A stretch of 64,000 bases of DNA from Sulfitobacter sp. S223 (lineage in GTDB: Bacteria > Pseudomonadota > Alphaproteobacteria > Rhodobacterales > Rhodobacteraceae), in assembly GCF_025143825.1 (NCBI RefSeq), contig NZ_CP083560.1, positions 3,038,001 to 3,102,000 on the forward strand, given 5' to 3'. Below, piece by piece: positions 44,537-53,651 of the stretch (the stretch's first letter is position 1; each line of letters opens with the position of its first letter). Position numbers and translations under genes: made by a program. A model generated the notes under the pieces. The model saw nothing but the letters and a program-made list of their open reading frames with translations. It was not told the origin of the DNA and did not search any database.

Positions 44537-47500
44537 ATGCAAATTTTGATCCTTGACGCTAATTCCGGATCCATCATCAATGAAGTCGGTAGCGGCTCCG
44601 AGCTTTCTATCGCGGAGCTTGACGGAACGCTTCTTCGGGCTGTCCCGGTTGAGGGCGCATCAGAGCAGAGTGTCAGGATCACTGTGGGCGCTACTGCATT
44701 CGACCTTAGCGAAACACCTTACGAAATCCGCATAGGTTCCTCCGGTTCAGATGACCTGACGCTTCAGCCCGGCGATTTCGTTATAACTGCAGAGGCCTTT
44801 TCAGGCACTGACAGCACTGGCGATGTCGTTGATGACCGGACAATTGCAGTGACCGCATTCGAAGGTTTGGATGCCGACGGTACGATCATCCCATCGGAGT
44901 TCGACCAAACGAGCGAGTCCGAAGTCGAAACTGAATCGGAAACCGAGGTAGAGGCAGAAGCCGCACCGGGCGCTGCGGGCGCCGCAGTGGCCACTGGTGC
45001 TACTGCAGCCGCCGCAGGCTCAAATGCTTTGACACAAACTCTTTCAAGCGGCTCTATTTCAGTCAAGGGTGTCGGCGAAACTACCGGTGATATCGAAGAT
45101 CCGCAGCCGACCGGAAATACCGACAGCATCATCCCGGGTAGCACCATTACCGCCTTCAGTAACAGCACCCCACAAGTTGCCGCAGCCATCTCTGTCGAAG
45201 AGGCCGAAGCGGAAGCAGAAGTAGAAATAGAAGCCGAGGCCGAAACCGAAGTAAGCGCCGGCGCTGCGGCTGCCAGTGCGGGCGTAAGCGCTGCGGCCGG
45301 GGCCGCTGGTTCCAGCCTGGTGGACGGTATCGTTCAGGTGTCTGACGTGCATACCGCTATTGATGGCGCAAGTTCCACGTCGACATCCATTGCCGCGCTG
45401 AACGACAGCGATGACGCTGAGGGTGACGGCGCAACTGGTGATGTGACGCAATGGGGCACTCCGGAGCCTGTAGGTCGCTCTAACACGGTCGTGCATACCG
45501 TTTTCGGTGAAGCCGAAGTTGAGATCGAAGTAGAAACCGAGGCGGAAGCGGAAACCGGTGATCGCGTTGCGGCTGCGGCAGCGGCGGGTGCTGCTGGTGT
45601 AGGTATCGCAGGAAATTATGCCGTAGGCGACGCCGCCACAGCAAGCGGTACGGGGACATCGACATCCGCGATGGACGAAAACGCGGAAAACGTCAGCCGC
45701 TTTTTGACTAGTGGATCGACGGATAGCGTTGCGAACAATCTGGCGGGATCAGCCTTTGTCGATGATATCAGCATCTCTAACGACTCTCCCGGCGCAACAG
45801 AGCCTGCTTCGACCACAAGCGGCCAGACCCAGACAGCCGAAGCAGAGGCCGAAAGTGAATCCGAAGCCGAAGTAGAGGCTGAAGTCGGTAACGGGTCAGC
45901 AGCAGTAGCCGCAGTCGGCAGCAGTGGCGCTGGCGTCGCTGGCGTGGGATCGGATGCTATCGCCTCCAGCGCGATTTCCGGATCTGTCTCAACATTCGGA
46001 AACGCAGGTATTTTCCGCACAAATAACGACATTGTACAGGTCGAAGCCTTGCTGTCTTCACCGGATACGGCAAGCTCTCAAGCTGTTATTGACGGGCGTA
46101 TCGCCAATCGAGAAACGGATGGTGATGCCCCCGGCATTGAGGCAGAAGCAGAGGTCGAGGCCGAAGCAACAGCCAATGCACCGACAGACAGCCTGGGGAA
46201 CGTGGGGTCAGCTGGCGGCGTCACCAATGATGGCGGTGGCGGTAGCCTTTCGACAACGGGCATCCAACTGGGCGGCGATGTAGGTCCACGAACCTTCACC
46301 AACGGTTTGAAGGACATCGAAGAGCGCCAGATTGAAGACACATCTGGTTTTGGCGGCGTGCCATTGGCAAACGAAGCACCAGCTTCGGCGGTCGCAACCG
46401 AAACAGAGGCCGAGGCTGAAGCGGAAGTCGAAGTCGAAGCGGAAGTCGGCTTCAATTCCGCAGCCGCCGGTGCCGCTGCAACAGGCGCTCTTTCACATAC
46501 GTCAGGCACTGCGGCCAACCTTGGGGTAGCGACATCTACTGCGACAAGTACGTCGGTTTTTGACGATCCTTCCAACGATTTTTCTTATCGTGAAGAAGCT
46601 GCCCCGACGGCGACGACAACGGTCGTCTATGAGGTAGAGACAGAGGCCGAAGCCGAAGCCGAAGTCGGTATCGGTGCTGGAGCAGCTGCCGCAGCCGCAG
46701 GTGCTTCTGGCTATGATGGTATCACAAGCGAGACCTCGGCCGAAGCCACGTCAAACGCTGCCGCCGCTGCGTCAGCAGCTGGTCAGCGCACGCAGACTTT
46801 CGTGATACTGCCACCCGAAGGCATGGGAGGCACAGTGCGTGCATACGCAGCGGCCTGGGATAGCGAAGGCCGCGGGGTCGCCGCTGCGATCGCGCTGGCA
46901 GGCACACCTTTCGCCGGTGGCAGTGACAACGAGTTCGAGATCGAAGCCGAGGGCGAAAGCTCGGTGGTGCTGGATTATAGCATCGAGACCTCGGCATATG
47001 ATGCAAGCGCTGCCCAGAGCCTGACAACGGACATTCAAGACAACGCCAACCCCGAAAGCGTCGGCGCTGTTGGAGCACAACAGAATTCTGTTGGCGAAGC
47101 AGAGGTCGAGGCTGAAGCCGAAGCCGAGGCAGGTGTGGGTGTAGCTGCTGCCGCCGCTGGTGCGGCTGCGACGGGCTACGCCGCAACAACGGACAGTCGC
47201 GCAGTCACTTCGACGACTGCTCCGGATATCGTATTCGCCGACATCTTCAGCGGTACCGGATCTGCCGATCAAATTTTGTCGACAAACGATGCCGATGTCA
47301 TCGAAGGTCTAGGCGGTAACGATATTATCTTTGCCTACGACGGCAGCGATCTGGTTTTCGGCGGAACAGGTAACGACACCATCAATGGCGGCACTGGTAA
47401 TGATGCTGTTTTTGGTGGCAAGGGGGATGACTTCCTTGTTGATCTCTTCGGGGAAAACTTTCTTTCTGGCGAAGAGGGTAATGATACCATCCGTGCGTCA

Positions 47501-48136
47501 AGCCAGAGCGATTTGATCGCTGGCGGCGGTGGCGATGACTTCATCGTCGGCAATGGCGGTAACGATCTGATCTACACGTCGGAAAGTGGCGATAACGCGT
47601 TCGGGAATGACACCGCTATCGCAGGCAGTGGAAACGATACCATCGTGGGCTCCAACGGTAGCGACATGATCTACGGCGGCGCCGGTAACGATGATCTGAC
47701 TGGCGGTCAGGACTTCTCTACTTCCGATCGTGATGTTCTTTACGGTCAAGACGGCGATGACATTCTGCGCTCTGGGCAAACGTCTTCGGTCTCGTCCGAC
47801 ACACAAGGGCGTGGTGATTTCCTGTTTGGCGGAGACGGCGACGATACGCTGTATGCCGGTAAAGCCGATGATGTGCTTAACGGAGGAGCCGGTGCGGACC
47901 TGTTCGTGTTCGACAATCAGTTCGGAACCGATGTCGTACAGGATTTTGACGTTTTCGCCGCAGATGAACAGGTCGATTTCTCCGGAGTTCTGGATATCGC
48001 GTTTTTCTCCGACCTCGTCGAAAATCACCTTACGCAGGTTGGAAACGATGCAGTAATCAACACGGAGCATGGGGATCAGTTGACGCTACTCAACGTCGAT
48101 GTGTCGAACCTTTTCAGCAACGACTTTATCTTCTAA
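44537..48136 (+). CDS. RTX-type secreted protein with alternating Glu-X tracts and Ala/Gly-rich segments
   Basis: The protein has 1,199 residues from ATG 44537; a GTG at 44504 is possible but has no ribosome-binding site. The first ~110 residues look like an Ig-like beta domain ('PYEIRIGSSGSDDLTLQPGD'). From ~125 to ~880 there are about nine modules, each a Glu-alternating tract (for example 'EAEAEAEVEVEAEVG') followed by an Ala/Gly-rich segment ('AAAGAAATGALS') and a ~50-70-residue Ser/Thr/Asp-rich spacer. The C-terminal ~290 residues carry RTX nonapeptides ('GGTGNDTINGGTGNDAVFGG', 'GGDGDDTLYAG'), consistent with calcium folding and type I secretion. No N-terminal signal peptide is seen, and no type I exporter is present in the window. 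Role unknown: matrix, adhesin or surface layer are possibilities. Confidence 0.85.
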   Translation: MQILILDANSGSIINEVGSGSELSIAELDGTLLRAVPVEGASEQSVRITVGATAFDLSETPYEIRIGSSGSDDLTLQPGDFVITAEAFSGTDSTGDVVDDRTIAVTAFEGLDADGTIIPSEFDQTSESEVETESETEVEAEAAPGAAGAAVATGATAAAAGSNALTQTLSSGSISVKGVGETTGDIEDPQPTGNTDSIIPGSTITAFSNSTPQVAAAISVEEAEAEAEVEIEAEAETEVSAGAAAASAGVSAAAGAAGSSLVDGIVQVSDVHTAIDGASSTSTSIAALNDSDDAEGDGATGDVTQWGTPEPVGRSNTVVHTVFGEAEVEIEVETEAEAETGDRVAAAAAAGAAGVGIAGNYAVGDAATASGTGTSTSAMDENAENVSRFLTSGSTDSVANNLAGSAFVDDISISNDSPGATEPASTTSGQTQTAEAEAESESEAEVEAEVGNGSAAVAAVGSSGAGVAGVGSDAIASSAISGSVSTFGNAGIFRTNNDIVQVEALLSSPDTASSQAVIDGRIANRETDGDAPGIEAEAEVEAEATANAPTDSLGNVGSAGGVTNDGGGGSLSTTGIQLGGDVGPRTFTNGLKDIEERQIEDTSGFGGVPLANEAPASAVATETEAEAEAEVEVEAEVGFNSAAAGAAATGALSHTSGTAANLGVATSTATSTSVFDDPSNDFSYREEAAPTATTTVVYEVETEAEAEAEVGIGAGAAAAAAGASGYDGITSETSAEATSNAAAAASAAGQRTQTFVILPPEGMGGTVRAYAAAWDSEGRGVAAAIALAGTPFAGGSDNEFEIEAEGESSVVLDYSIETSAYDASAAQSLTTDIQDNANPESVGAVGAQQNSVGEAEVEAEAEAEAGVGVAAAAAGAAATGYAATTDSRAVTSTTAPDIVFADIFSGTGSADQILSTNDADVIEGLGGNDIIFAYDGSDLVFGGTGNDTINGGTGNDAVFGGKGDDFLVDLFGENFLSGEEGNDTIRASSQSDLIAGGGGDDFIVGNGGNDLIYTSESGDNAFGNDTAIAGSGNDTIVGSNGSDMIYGGAGNDDLTGGQDFSTSDRDVLYGQDGDDILRSGQTSSVSSDTQGRGDFLFGGDGDDTLYAGKADDVLNGGAGADLFVFDNQFGTDVVQDFDVFAADEQVDFSGVLDIAFFSDLVENHLTQVGNDAVINTEHGDQLTLLNVDVSNLFSNDFIF
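44911..47180 (+). repeat. Degenerate Glu-X / Ala-Gly module array
   Basis: Glu-alternating tracts begin near 44911, 45199, 45508, 45834, 46131, 46393, 46632, 46930 (short) and 47092, mostly 240-330 nt apart. Most are followed directly by an Ala/Gly-rich run; the fifth lacks a long Ala run and the eighth is much reduced. Spacers differ in sequence, so the conserved unit is a composition pattern rather than an exact DNA repeat. Confidence 0.8.
47250..47910 (+). repeat. RTX calcium-binding nonapeptide repeats
   Basis: More than ten G-G-x-G-x-D-x-h-like units, among them 'GLGGNDIIFAYDGSD', 'FGGTGNDTINGGTGNDA', 'GGGGDDFIVGNGGNDLI', 'YGGAGNDDLTGG' and 'GGDGDDTLYAGKADDVLNGG'. They end ~75 residues before the C-terminus, leaving space for a type I secretion signal. 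Confidence 0.93.
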
Positions 48137-48149
48137 TCATACGATATGT

Positions 48150-48186
48150 GGGCCATCTTATCCTTGTGTCACAAGCAGGATGGCCC
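48150..48186 (+). terminator. Terminator hairpin after the RTX-type gene
   Basis: GGGCCATC and GATGGCCC enclose an inner CTTGTG/CACAAG stem, 13 nt after the stop. A strong nested hairpin; a C-run rather than a T-run follows. Confidence 0.65.
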
Positions 48187-48695
48187 CCTACCCAACCTCA
48201 TGATCGAAGGCGTCATAGTCGTTGGCTGACCAAATTACTGCTACTGTAAAAATGAGTTCGCGGGATGCTGTTTCATCAGCAACTCCCCCCGCAGGAACAA
48301 CAAAATATTCGTAAAACCAGTGCATGGAACGCTGGCTATCATAATTTGGTTCCGGTTTCTTCAGAGTTGTGTCTCCGGGTAAGACCCTTGGGAAATAGAT
48401 GCTTTGCTAAGCGATTTCGATTACCCTGTTGTCAAATCACCAACATCACGCAGCACGAAGCGCCGACAGACCCAAAATTGGTTTTCGGGCTGTAGGCTGT
48501 TCCGAATATAGACCTTACTTTACGTTGCTGTCCCGATTTGCTCCGCGCAAAAATTTAACGACTTAATTCATCAATATTTTAACACAGCACCTTGCGACCG
48601 ATGGCCGCTTCTATTCGGATTGCATAACTCCGTTGCCGGTTCGCCAATGCCGGGTTCGCTGATCGTAGCCATAAATTTGAGATGTGACGTCAGGA
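48187..48695. other. Intergenic stretch of about 510 nt
   Basis: No gene is supported. The racemase gene ends at the right edge on the minus strand and the RTX gene at the left, so this is a convergent gap without promoter need; a short open frame at 48265-48495 shows no family resemblance. Confidence 0.5.
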
Positions 48696-49817
48696 TCAAC
48701 GGTAGACACGCGGATTGCGCATGCCCCAATCGGAATAGAGGTCCGGCAAGATCGTGTGAAATTGCTCAACTGCCGTAGCTGTGGTGATCGTCTCGGCAGC
48801 ATCAGCACCAAACACCGTCGCAGTATCTCCGACCTGAACATCTGCAATATCGGTCACATCCGCGACGATGGAATTCATTGACACCTTGCCCAAAACAGGG
48901 ACCCGTTTTCCGCGGATCAGGACCGCACCACGATCCTGAGCGACCCGGCTGTAACCGGCAGCGTACCCAATTGAAATGCACGCCAAGCGCCGATCTGCAT
49001 CCAGAGAGAAATCGCAATCATAACCCACAGTAGCGCCTTTGGGGTAGATGCCTAGATGAACCACCTGCGCCTTCAATTCCATAGTCGGGCGAAAGCCCAA
49101 TTGGGGTTCTAAAAATCCATACAAGACAGCGCCACAGCGGTACATGTCGGTTTCAATCCGCGCACCGGAAAGCAGCGTCAGTGTACTGCCTGCGTGGATC
49201 AGAATATCCGTTCTGTTCAGATCACTGTTGTCAAAAATCCATTCCACCTGCTGCCTGAAAAGCTCTGAACTTTGCTTGAGGGGCGCAGGTTCATTTGATG
49301 GAAAATGGGTGGAGATAGCAATGATGCTGTCTCCGATTTGATCAAGAATTTCTCTGCACTCCAGTTGACCTGATTGATTGGATATATCCAATCCATCCCG
49401 CGACATGCCACCAGCGTTAAGAGCCAGATGCACACCTGAATGCACTTGCCCGTTTTCGCGAAGTCCGCATAGGTGTTTTGCCGCCGCAAGCGACCCCACC
49501 TGTTCTTCAACACAATCGGGCAAAGCCGCCTCCACTTCCTGAGGCGTAGCCGCGCGCAGGCGGATCAGCGTATCGGAGAAACCGGCATCCCGCACGGCCC
49601 GTGCCTCGGCATTGGAGGTGAAGCCAATACAAGAAATGCCTTGCTCCAAAAGCAAAGGCACAATCCGGTGGATGCCATGCCCATAAGCGTCAGCCTTCAT
49701 GACCGCGCAGAACGCGGCGCCCGCAGGCAGAAGACCAAGCGTGAGTTCAATGTTCCTTGAAACACGTTCAAGATTGATTTCACACCAAGAGCTTGGGATC
49801 GGCGTTTCCGGCATCAT
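48696..49817 (-). CDS. Alanine racemase-like PLP enzyme
   Basis: The protein has 373 residues with the alanine racemase fold: PLP-Lys in 'AFCAVMKADAYGHGIHRIVP', 'GAVLYGFLEPQLGFRPTMEL', the second-base Tyr in 'CISIGYAAGYSRVAQDRGAV' and 'VPVLGKVSMNSIVADVTD'. ATG 49817 overlaps the stop of the M20 gene (TGATG). As the last of ten genes in an amino-acid uptake and catabolism operon, it may act on a D-amino acid substrate or a broader range rather than serving peptidoglycan. Substrate unknown. Confidence 0.88.
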   Translation of the reverse strand: MMPETPIPSSWCEINLERVSRNIELTLGLLPAGAAFCAVMKADAYGHGIHRIVPLLLEQGISCIGFTSNAEARAVRDAGFSDTLIRLRAATPQEVEAALPDCVEEQVGSLAAAKHLCGLRENGQVHSGVHLALNAGGMSRDGLDISNQSGQLECREILDQIGDSIIAISTHFPSNEPAPLKQSSELFRQQVEWIFDNSDLNRTDILIHAGSTLTLLSGARIETDMYRCGAVLYGFLEPQLGFRPTMELKAQVVHLGIYPKGATVGYDCDFSLDADRRLACISIGYAAGYSRVAQDRGAVLIRGKRVPVLGKVSMNSIVADVTDIADVQVGDTATVFGADAAETITTATAVEQFHTILPDLYSDWGMRNPRVYR

Positions 49818-50974
49818 CAAGTCGGCGCTATGCCAAGAATGTCTTCGACAATTCCGGAAAACAGGCCGGTCACTACAGGGATCAGTGCATCGGGAAAATC
49901 ATAGTCAGGATTGTGGAGTTGCGGGTGGGTTACACCTGCACCGATATAGAGCATCGCCGCCTTCGCTCCGTCGGTTCCAAATCGGCCGAAATCCTCGGAC
50001 CAACGCATCGGCGTGTCCATCTCATGCTGCGAGAGGCCTTGTCGCGCCGCCACCCGCCGTGCAACCCCCGTCGCTTCAGTATCGTTTGTCACGGTAAAGA
50101 AGATGTCATGCCAGAAAACGCCTACCGCCAATTCATTGGTATGTTCGGCAATCAATGCCTTGGCAGCAGACACTAGCGCCTCCATCCGGTCATCGGTCAT
50201 GCACCGCAGGGTCACGCGCAGCTCGCCCATCCCCGGAGCGATACCAAAAGTCGGCTCTCCCAGCTTGGCGTGCGTGAGAGTGCTCAGCGCAAAGGAATTG
50301 TCACCGATTTTTCCGGTGCCAAGCTTTGGTAAGCCCAGCATCAAGGCGGCCATCGCCTCCCCCGGCGAGGTTCCGTCGTCAGGTGCCGCAGCATGGGAGC
50401 TTTTGCCTTCCAGCAGGATTTGCATCCCACGCGATGCACAATTGCCCGGCCCCGCCCGCAAGCCGATCTCACCCAGCGGGCGCCCCGGCACGTTGTGATA
50501 TGCAAATGCAAACTCCGGACGGATCTCAGACCAGCGCGGATCATCAATGACCGCTTTCGCACCCGCGCCGGTTTCTTCGGCGGGTTGGAAAAGCAGAACG
50601 ACCCGGCCCCTCGCAGGTCGGGTAGCGAGGCTCATAGCGACACCGAGCATGGACACCATATGTCCATCATGACCACACAGATGGCCTTTGCCGTCGGTTT
50701 CGGATCTATAAGCAATATCCGAAACTTCATGGATCGGCAGGCCATCGAGTTCACACCTCAACAGAACTGTGGGGCCGTCCTCGGCACCTTTGAATTCCGC
50801 AGCAACCCCATGGCCGCCCAGACCGCGCCAGATACGATCCGCCCCAAGCGCGGTTAGCTCTTCCGCGATGCGGTTCGCGGTTTCAGCCTCTTCGCCCGAC
50901 ACTTCTGGACGCCGGTGTAACGCATGGCGAAGATCAACAAGCGCAGATATTTGTTTTTCAGTCGGAGCCGTCAT
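49817..50974 (-). CDS. M20-family amidohydrolase (N-acyl amino acid/hippurate hydrolase type)
   Basis: The protein has 385 residues. Metal-binding motifs: 'RCELDGLPIHEVSDIAYRSE', 'GHLCGHDGHMVSMLGVAMSL' and 'LLFQPAEETGAGAKAVIDDP' (catalytic Glu pair). 'AYHNVPGRPLGEIGLRAGP' and 'GKSSHAAAPDDGTSPGEAMA' are typical of M20D amidohydrolases that release amino acids from N-acyl conjugates. It follows another M20 enzyme and precedes a racemase. Cytoplasmic; no signal peptide. Confidence 0.9.
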   Translation of the reverse strand: MTAPTEKQISALVDLRHALHRRPEVSGEEAETANRIAEELTALGADRIWRGLGGHGVAAEFKGAEDGPTVLLRCELDGLPIHEVSDIAYRSETDGKGHLCGHDGHMVSMLGVAMSLATRPARGRVVLLFQPAEETGAGAKAVIDDPRWSEIRPEFAFAYHNVPGRPLGEIGLRAGPGNCASRGMQILLEGKSSHAAAPDDGTSPGEAMAALMLGLPKLGTGKIGDNSFALSTLTHAKLGEPTFGIAPGMGELRVTLRCMTDDRMEALVSAAKALIAEHTNELAVGVFWHDIFFTVTNDTEATGVARRVAARQGLSQHEMDTPMRWSEDFGRFGTDGAKAAMLYIGAGVTHPQLHNPDYDFPDALIPVVTGLFSGIVEDILGIAPT

Positions 50975-51016
50975 GCCCCCCCCTTTCAGGATATTTCGAC
51001 CAGTGGGGTCGTACAG

Positions 51017-52309
51017 CTACAACTCTTCGGTTCCGCACCAATCGGCGATGAACAAGGCAGTCGCCTTGGTGATGCGGCGCATGCTTTCCAGATCGACCCT
51101 TTCATTGAACCCGTGGATCGCCTCGGCGCGCGGGCCGTACACCAGCGCGGGCGTGTCCGCATAAAGGCCGAAAAAGCGCGCGTCGGTCGTTGCTGTGATC
51201 GCCTCGCGGACAAGGTCTTCGCCAGTGGTGGTCTTGTGAGCCTGATCCAGTGCAGTAATGGCTGAGGCGGCCTTGGCAGAGCTGTCCTGCGACAGCGCAT
51301 ACCCTTCCGCGTGAAACCCGTGATAAACGATCTCAGGCAAGGAGTTGCGCAAAAAATCATTGTCACGCGCCGCATCCAGAATGACCTGTTCGATCTCTGC
51401 CTTGGCCGCCTCGATGGACTGGCCGGGGAAGATCGCCATGCGTACGTCAAACACGCTCCATGCAGGCACCGAGCTGGTCCAGTCTCCGCCTTCAAACTTG
51501 CCCACGTTCAAGTTCAGCGCATGCTCCATATGGGCGTAGTCGTCGGGCCGGTTTTCGGACGCGTTCCAACGATGCTCCATCTCGTGCAATGCCGAGATCA
51601 GCGGGATCGCAGCCTCGATCGCATTGGCGCCCGTGCCGGCATAGGCCACGTGGGTTGGCCGACCTTTGAGGTGTACCTGAAACCAGATAACGCCAAGCTG
51701 CGCCGTCACCAGATGTTCGGCAAATGGTTCCGGGATAAGCGCCGCATCCGCCCGGTATCCACGGGCAAGACAGGCCAGCGCACCGTTGCCCGTACACTCC
51801 TCCTCGACCACGGACTGATAGAACACATCTGCCGCCGGCGCGAGGCCACAGGCATTCAGCGCATCAAGCGCAAACAGGTTGGAGGCGAGACCGGCCTTCA
51901 TATCTCCACCGCCGCGCCCGTATAGCCAGCCATCAGCAACGTGCGGCTCGAACGGCGGGGTGTCCCACATATCCAAGGGCCCTGCGGGCACAACATCAAT
52001 ATGGCCGTTCAGGATCAAAGACCGCCCTTTCGACGTTTTTGAACGGTGTGTTCCGACCACATTCACCGCGTCGTCATAGGGTGCCAAAACAGGGGAAAAT
52101 CCGGGCAGGTGCTGAATGTCCGACACGTCGATCTGCCAACGGTCCAATTCGTAACCGCGCTGTGTAAGTTCGCGCGCCATAAAATCCTGCGCCGATTGTT
52201 CCTGACCACGGATCGACGGGTGAGAGGTGAGCTCTGACAAAAACTCGATTTGCGTGTCAAAGGCAGAATCTACGGCATCAAGCAGGCGGTTTTGAAGATT
52301 ATCTTGCAT
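51017..52309 (-). CDS. M20-family ArgE/DapE-type deacylase
   Basis: The protein has 430 residues. Metal and catalytic residues are in 'LILNGHIDVVPAGPLDMWDT', 'GWLYGRGGGDMKAGLASNLF' and 'YQSVVEEECTGNGALACLAR'; the dimerisation domain includes 'GRPTHVAYAGTGANAIEAAI', and a late His is in 'AEAIHGFNERVDLESMRRI'. It would remove an N-acyl group from an amino acid derivative. It lies between the CoA-transferase and the second M20 hydrolase, suggesting a pathway for an acylated or amide-linked amine substrate. Confidence 0.9.
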   Translation of the reverse strand: MQDNLQNRLLDAVDSAFDTQIEFLSELTSHPSIRGQEQSAQDFMARELTQRGYELDRWQIDVSDIQHLPGFSPVLAPYDDAVNVVGTHRSKTSKGRSLILNGHIDVVPAGPLDMWDTPPFEPHVADGWLYGRGGGDMKAGLASNLFALDALNACGLAPAADVFYQSVVEEECTGNGALACLARGYRADAALIPEPFAEHLVTAQLGVIWFQVHLKGRPTHVAYAGTGANAIEAAIPLISALHEMEHRWNASENRPDDYAHMEHALNLNVGKFEGGDWTSSVPAWSVFDVRMAIFPGQSIEAAKAEIEQVILDAARDNDFLRNSLPEIVYHGFHAEGYALSQDSSAKAASAITALDQAHKTTTGEDLVREAITATTDARFFGLYADTPALVYGPRAEAIHGFNERVDLESMRRITKATALFIADWCGTEEL

Positions 52310-52318
52310 GGAAAGGCC

Positions 52319-52978
52319 TCAAAAAATCGGAAGTTGCGCATCAGGGACGTGAAGGGCGGCATCTGTGGCATCAATGATCTCTGCCACGGTGACGCCTTGA
52401 GCGGTTTCAACCAACGCGAAACCTTCGGGCCCCACATCAATCACCGCCATATCGGTGAATATCCGCGCCACGCAGGATTTCGCAGTCAACGGCAGGCTGC
52501 ACGTTTCCTTGAGCTTGGAATTGCCTGCGCGATCAGTGTGGGTTGTCAGAACCGCCACGCGCCGGGCCTTCTGGGCCAATTCGATACCGCCCCCCACTCC
52601 CGGAGAGAATTTTCCGGGGATTTTCCAATTGGCCAGATCGCCGTTGGCCGCAACCTCGAATGCCCCAAGCATGGTGAGGTCAAGCCGTCCGGAACGCACC
52701 AAAGCAAAACTGGTGGCGCTGTCAAAGAACGCCGAGCCAGGGATGGTCGAGACATAGCCCCCCCCTGCATCAATCAGGTTCCGGTTGGCTTGATCCGGCG
52801 GCAGGGTGGGCCCGATACCCGTAAGTCCGTTTTCGGTGTGCAGACATACAGGAAAATCGGCAGGTAAATAATTGACGACCTTAGTCGGCAAACCGATACC
52901 AAGGTTGACCACCATACCGGGCTTAATTTCACGGGCCGCCCGCGCAACCATTCTATCTCTAGCGTTGGACAACGGCAT
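52319..52978 (-). CDS. 3-oxoacid CoA-transferase subunit B
   Basis: The protein has 219 residues. 'PGMVVNLGIGLPTKVVNYLP' and the catalytic Glu in 'VCLHTENGLTGIGPTLPPDQ' are the SCOT-type beta signature; 'LTMLGAFEVAANGDLANWKI' follows. ATG 52978 lies inside the end of subunit A (20-nt overlap). It activates a 3-oxo acid or other acid with CoA from a donor such as succinyl-CoA or acetyl-CoA. Confidence 0.93.
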   Translation of the reverse strand: MPLSNARDRMVARAAREIKPGMVVNLGIGLPTKVVNYLPADFPVCLHTENGLTGIGPTLPPDQANRNLIDAGGGYVSTIPGSAFFDSATSFALVRSGRLDLTMLGAFEVAANGDLANWKIPGKFSPGVGGGIELAQKARRVAVLTTHTDRAGNSKLKETCSLPLTAKSCVARIFTDMAVIDVGPEGFALVETAQGVTVAEIIDATDAALHVPDAQLPIF

Positions 52979-53651
52979 ATTCCTTCGACAAGGCACCCAG
53001 CTCAGCAACGTGATCGACAAAGACGCCGGTCGTATGGATTTCGTTGGCCCCGAGCCCGCCCAAAGGCAGCAGAATTTCGGCCTCGGCGATAACACAGTCG
53101 GCGGCCATGGCCATCAGCGGGTTGAAGTTTTGCGCCGTGGCCACATAAGCCAGATTGCCGAAACTGTCAGCGCGGTCGGCATGCAGCAGCGCCACATCAG
53201 CACGCAGAGCGGGCTCTACGATGTAGGTCTTGCCGTGGGATTCGATCACCTGTTTGCCCTCGGCCAGTTCGGTCCCGATGCCGATATCGCTCAGGAACCC
53301 GCCAAGCCCTGAACCGCCCGCGCGAATGCGTTCAGCCAAAATGCCCTGCGCGTTGAACTCGACCTTGATCTTTCCACTGTTCATCAGCTCAATCGCATGG
53401 GAGTTGAGGCCCAGATGCGTAGTGATGAGCCGCGATACCAAACCGGCATGCAACAGATGGTCGACGCCCATATTGGGTTCGTTGGCATCGTTTTTGACAA
53501 TCGTGAGGTCTCGCGCACCGTGGCGCACCAGAGCGTGGATCAACGTGAACGGCGTGCCCGGCACACCGAACCCGCCCAGCATGACCGTATCCCCGTCTTT
53601 GACATGGGCGATGGCGTCCTCGATGCTGCATTGTTTGTCGGGCAGTTTCAC
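52959..53651 (-). CDS. 3-oxoacid CoA-transferase subunit A
   Basis: The protein has 230 residues. 'DGDTVMLGGFGVPGTPFTLI' (glycine-rich CoA site), 'FNAQGILAERIRAGGSGLGG' and 'ADVALLHADRADSFGNLAYV' are standard for the alpha subunit. The start overlaps the aminotransferase stop by 4 nt. It forms a heteromer with subunit B. Confidence 0.93.
   Translation of the reverse strand: MKLPDKQCSIEDAIAHVKDGDTVMLGGFGVPGTPFTLIHALVRHGARDLTIVKNDANEPNMGVDHLLHAGLVSRLITTHLGLNSHAIELMNSGKIKVEFNAQGILAERIRAGGSGLGGFLSDIGIGTELAEGKQVIESHGKTYIVEPALRADVALLHADRADSFGNLAYVATAQNFNPLMAMAADCVIAEAEILLPLGGLGANEIHTTGVFVDHVAELGALSKEYAVVQR

Noticed and set aside
44764-46600. Long minus-strand frames opposite the RTX-type gene
   Set aside because: They arise from the low-complexity coding strand and have no domain, start or ribosome-binding site.
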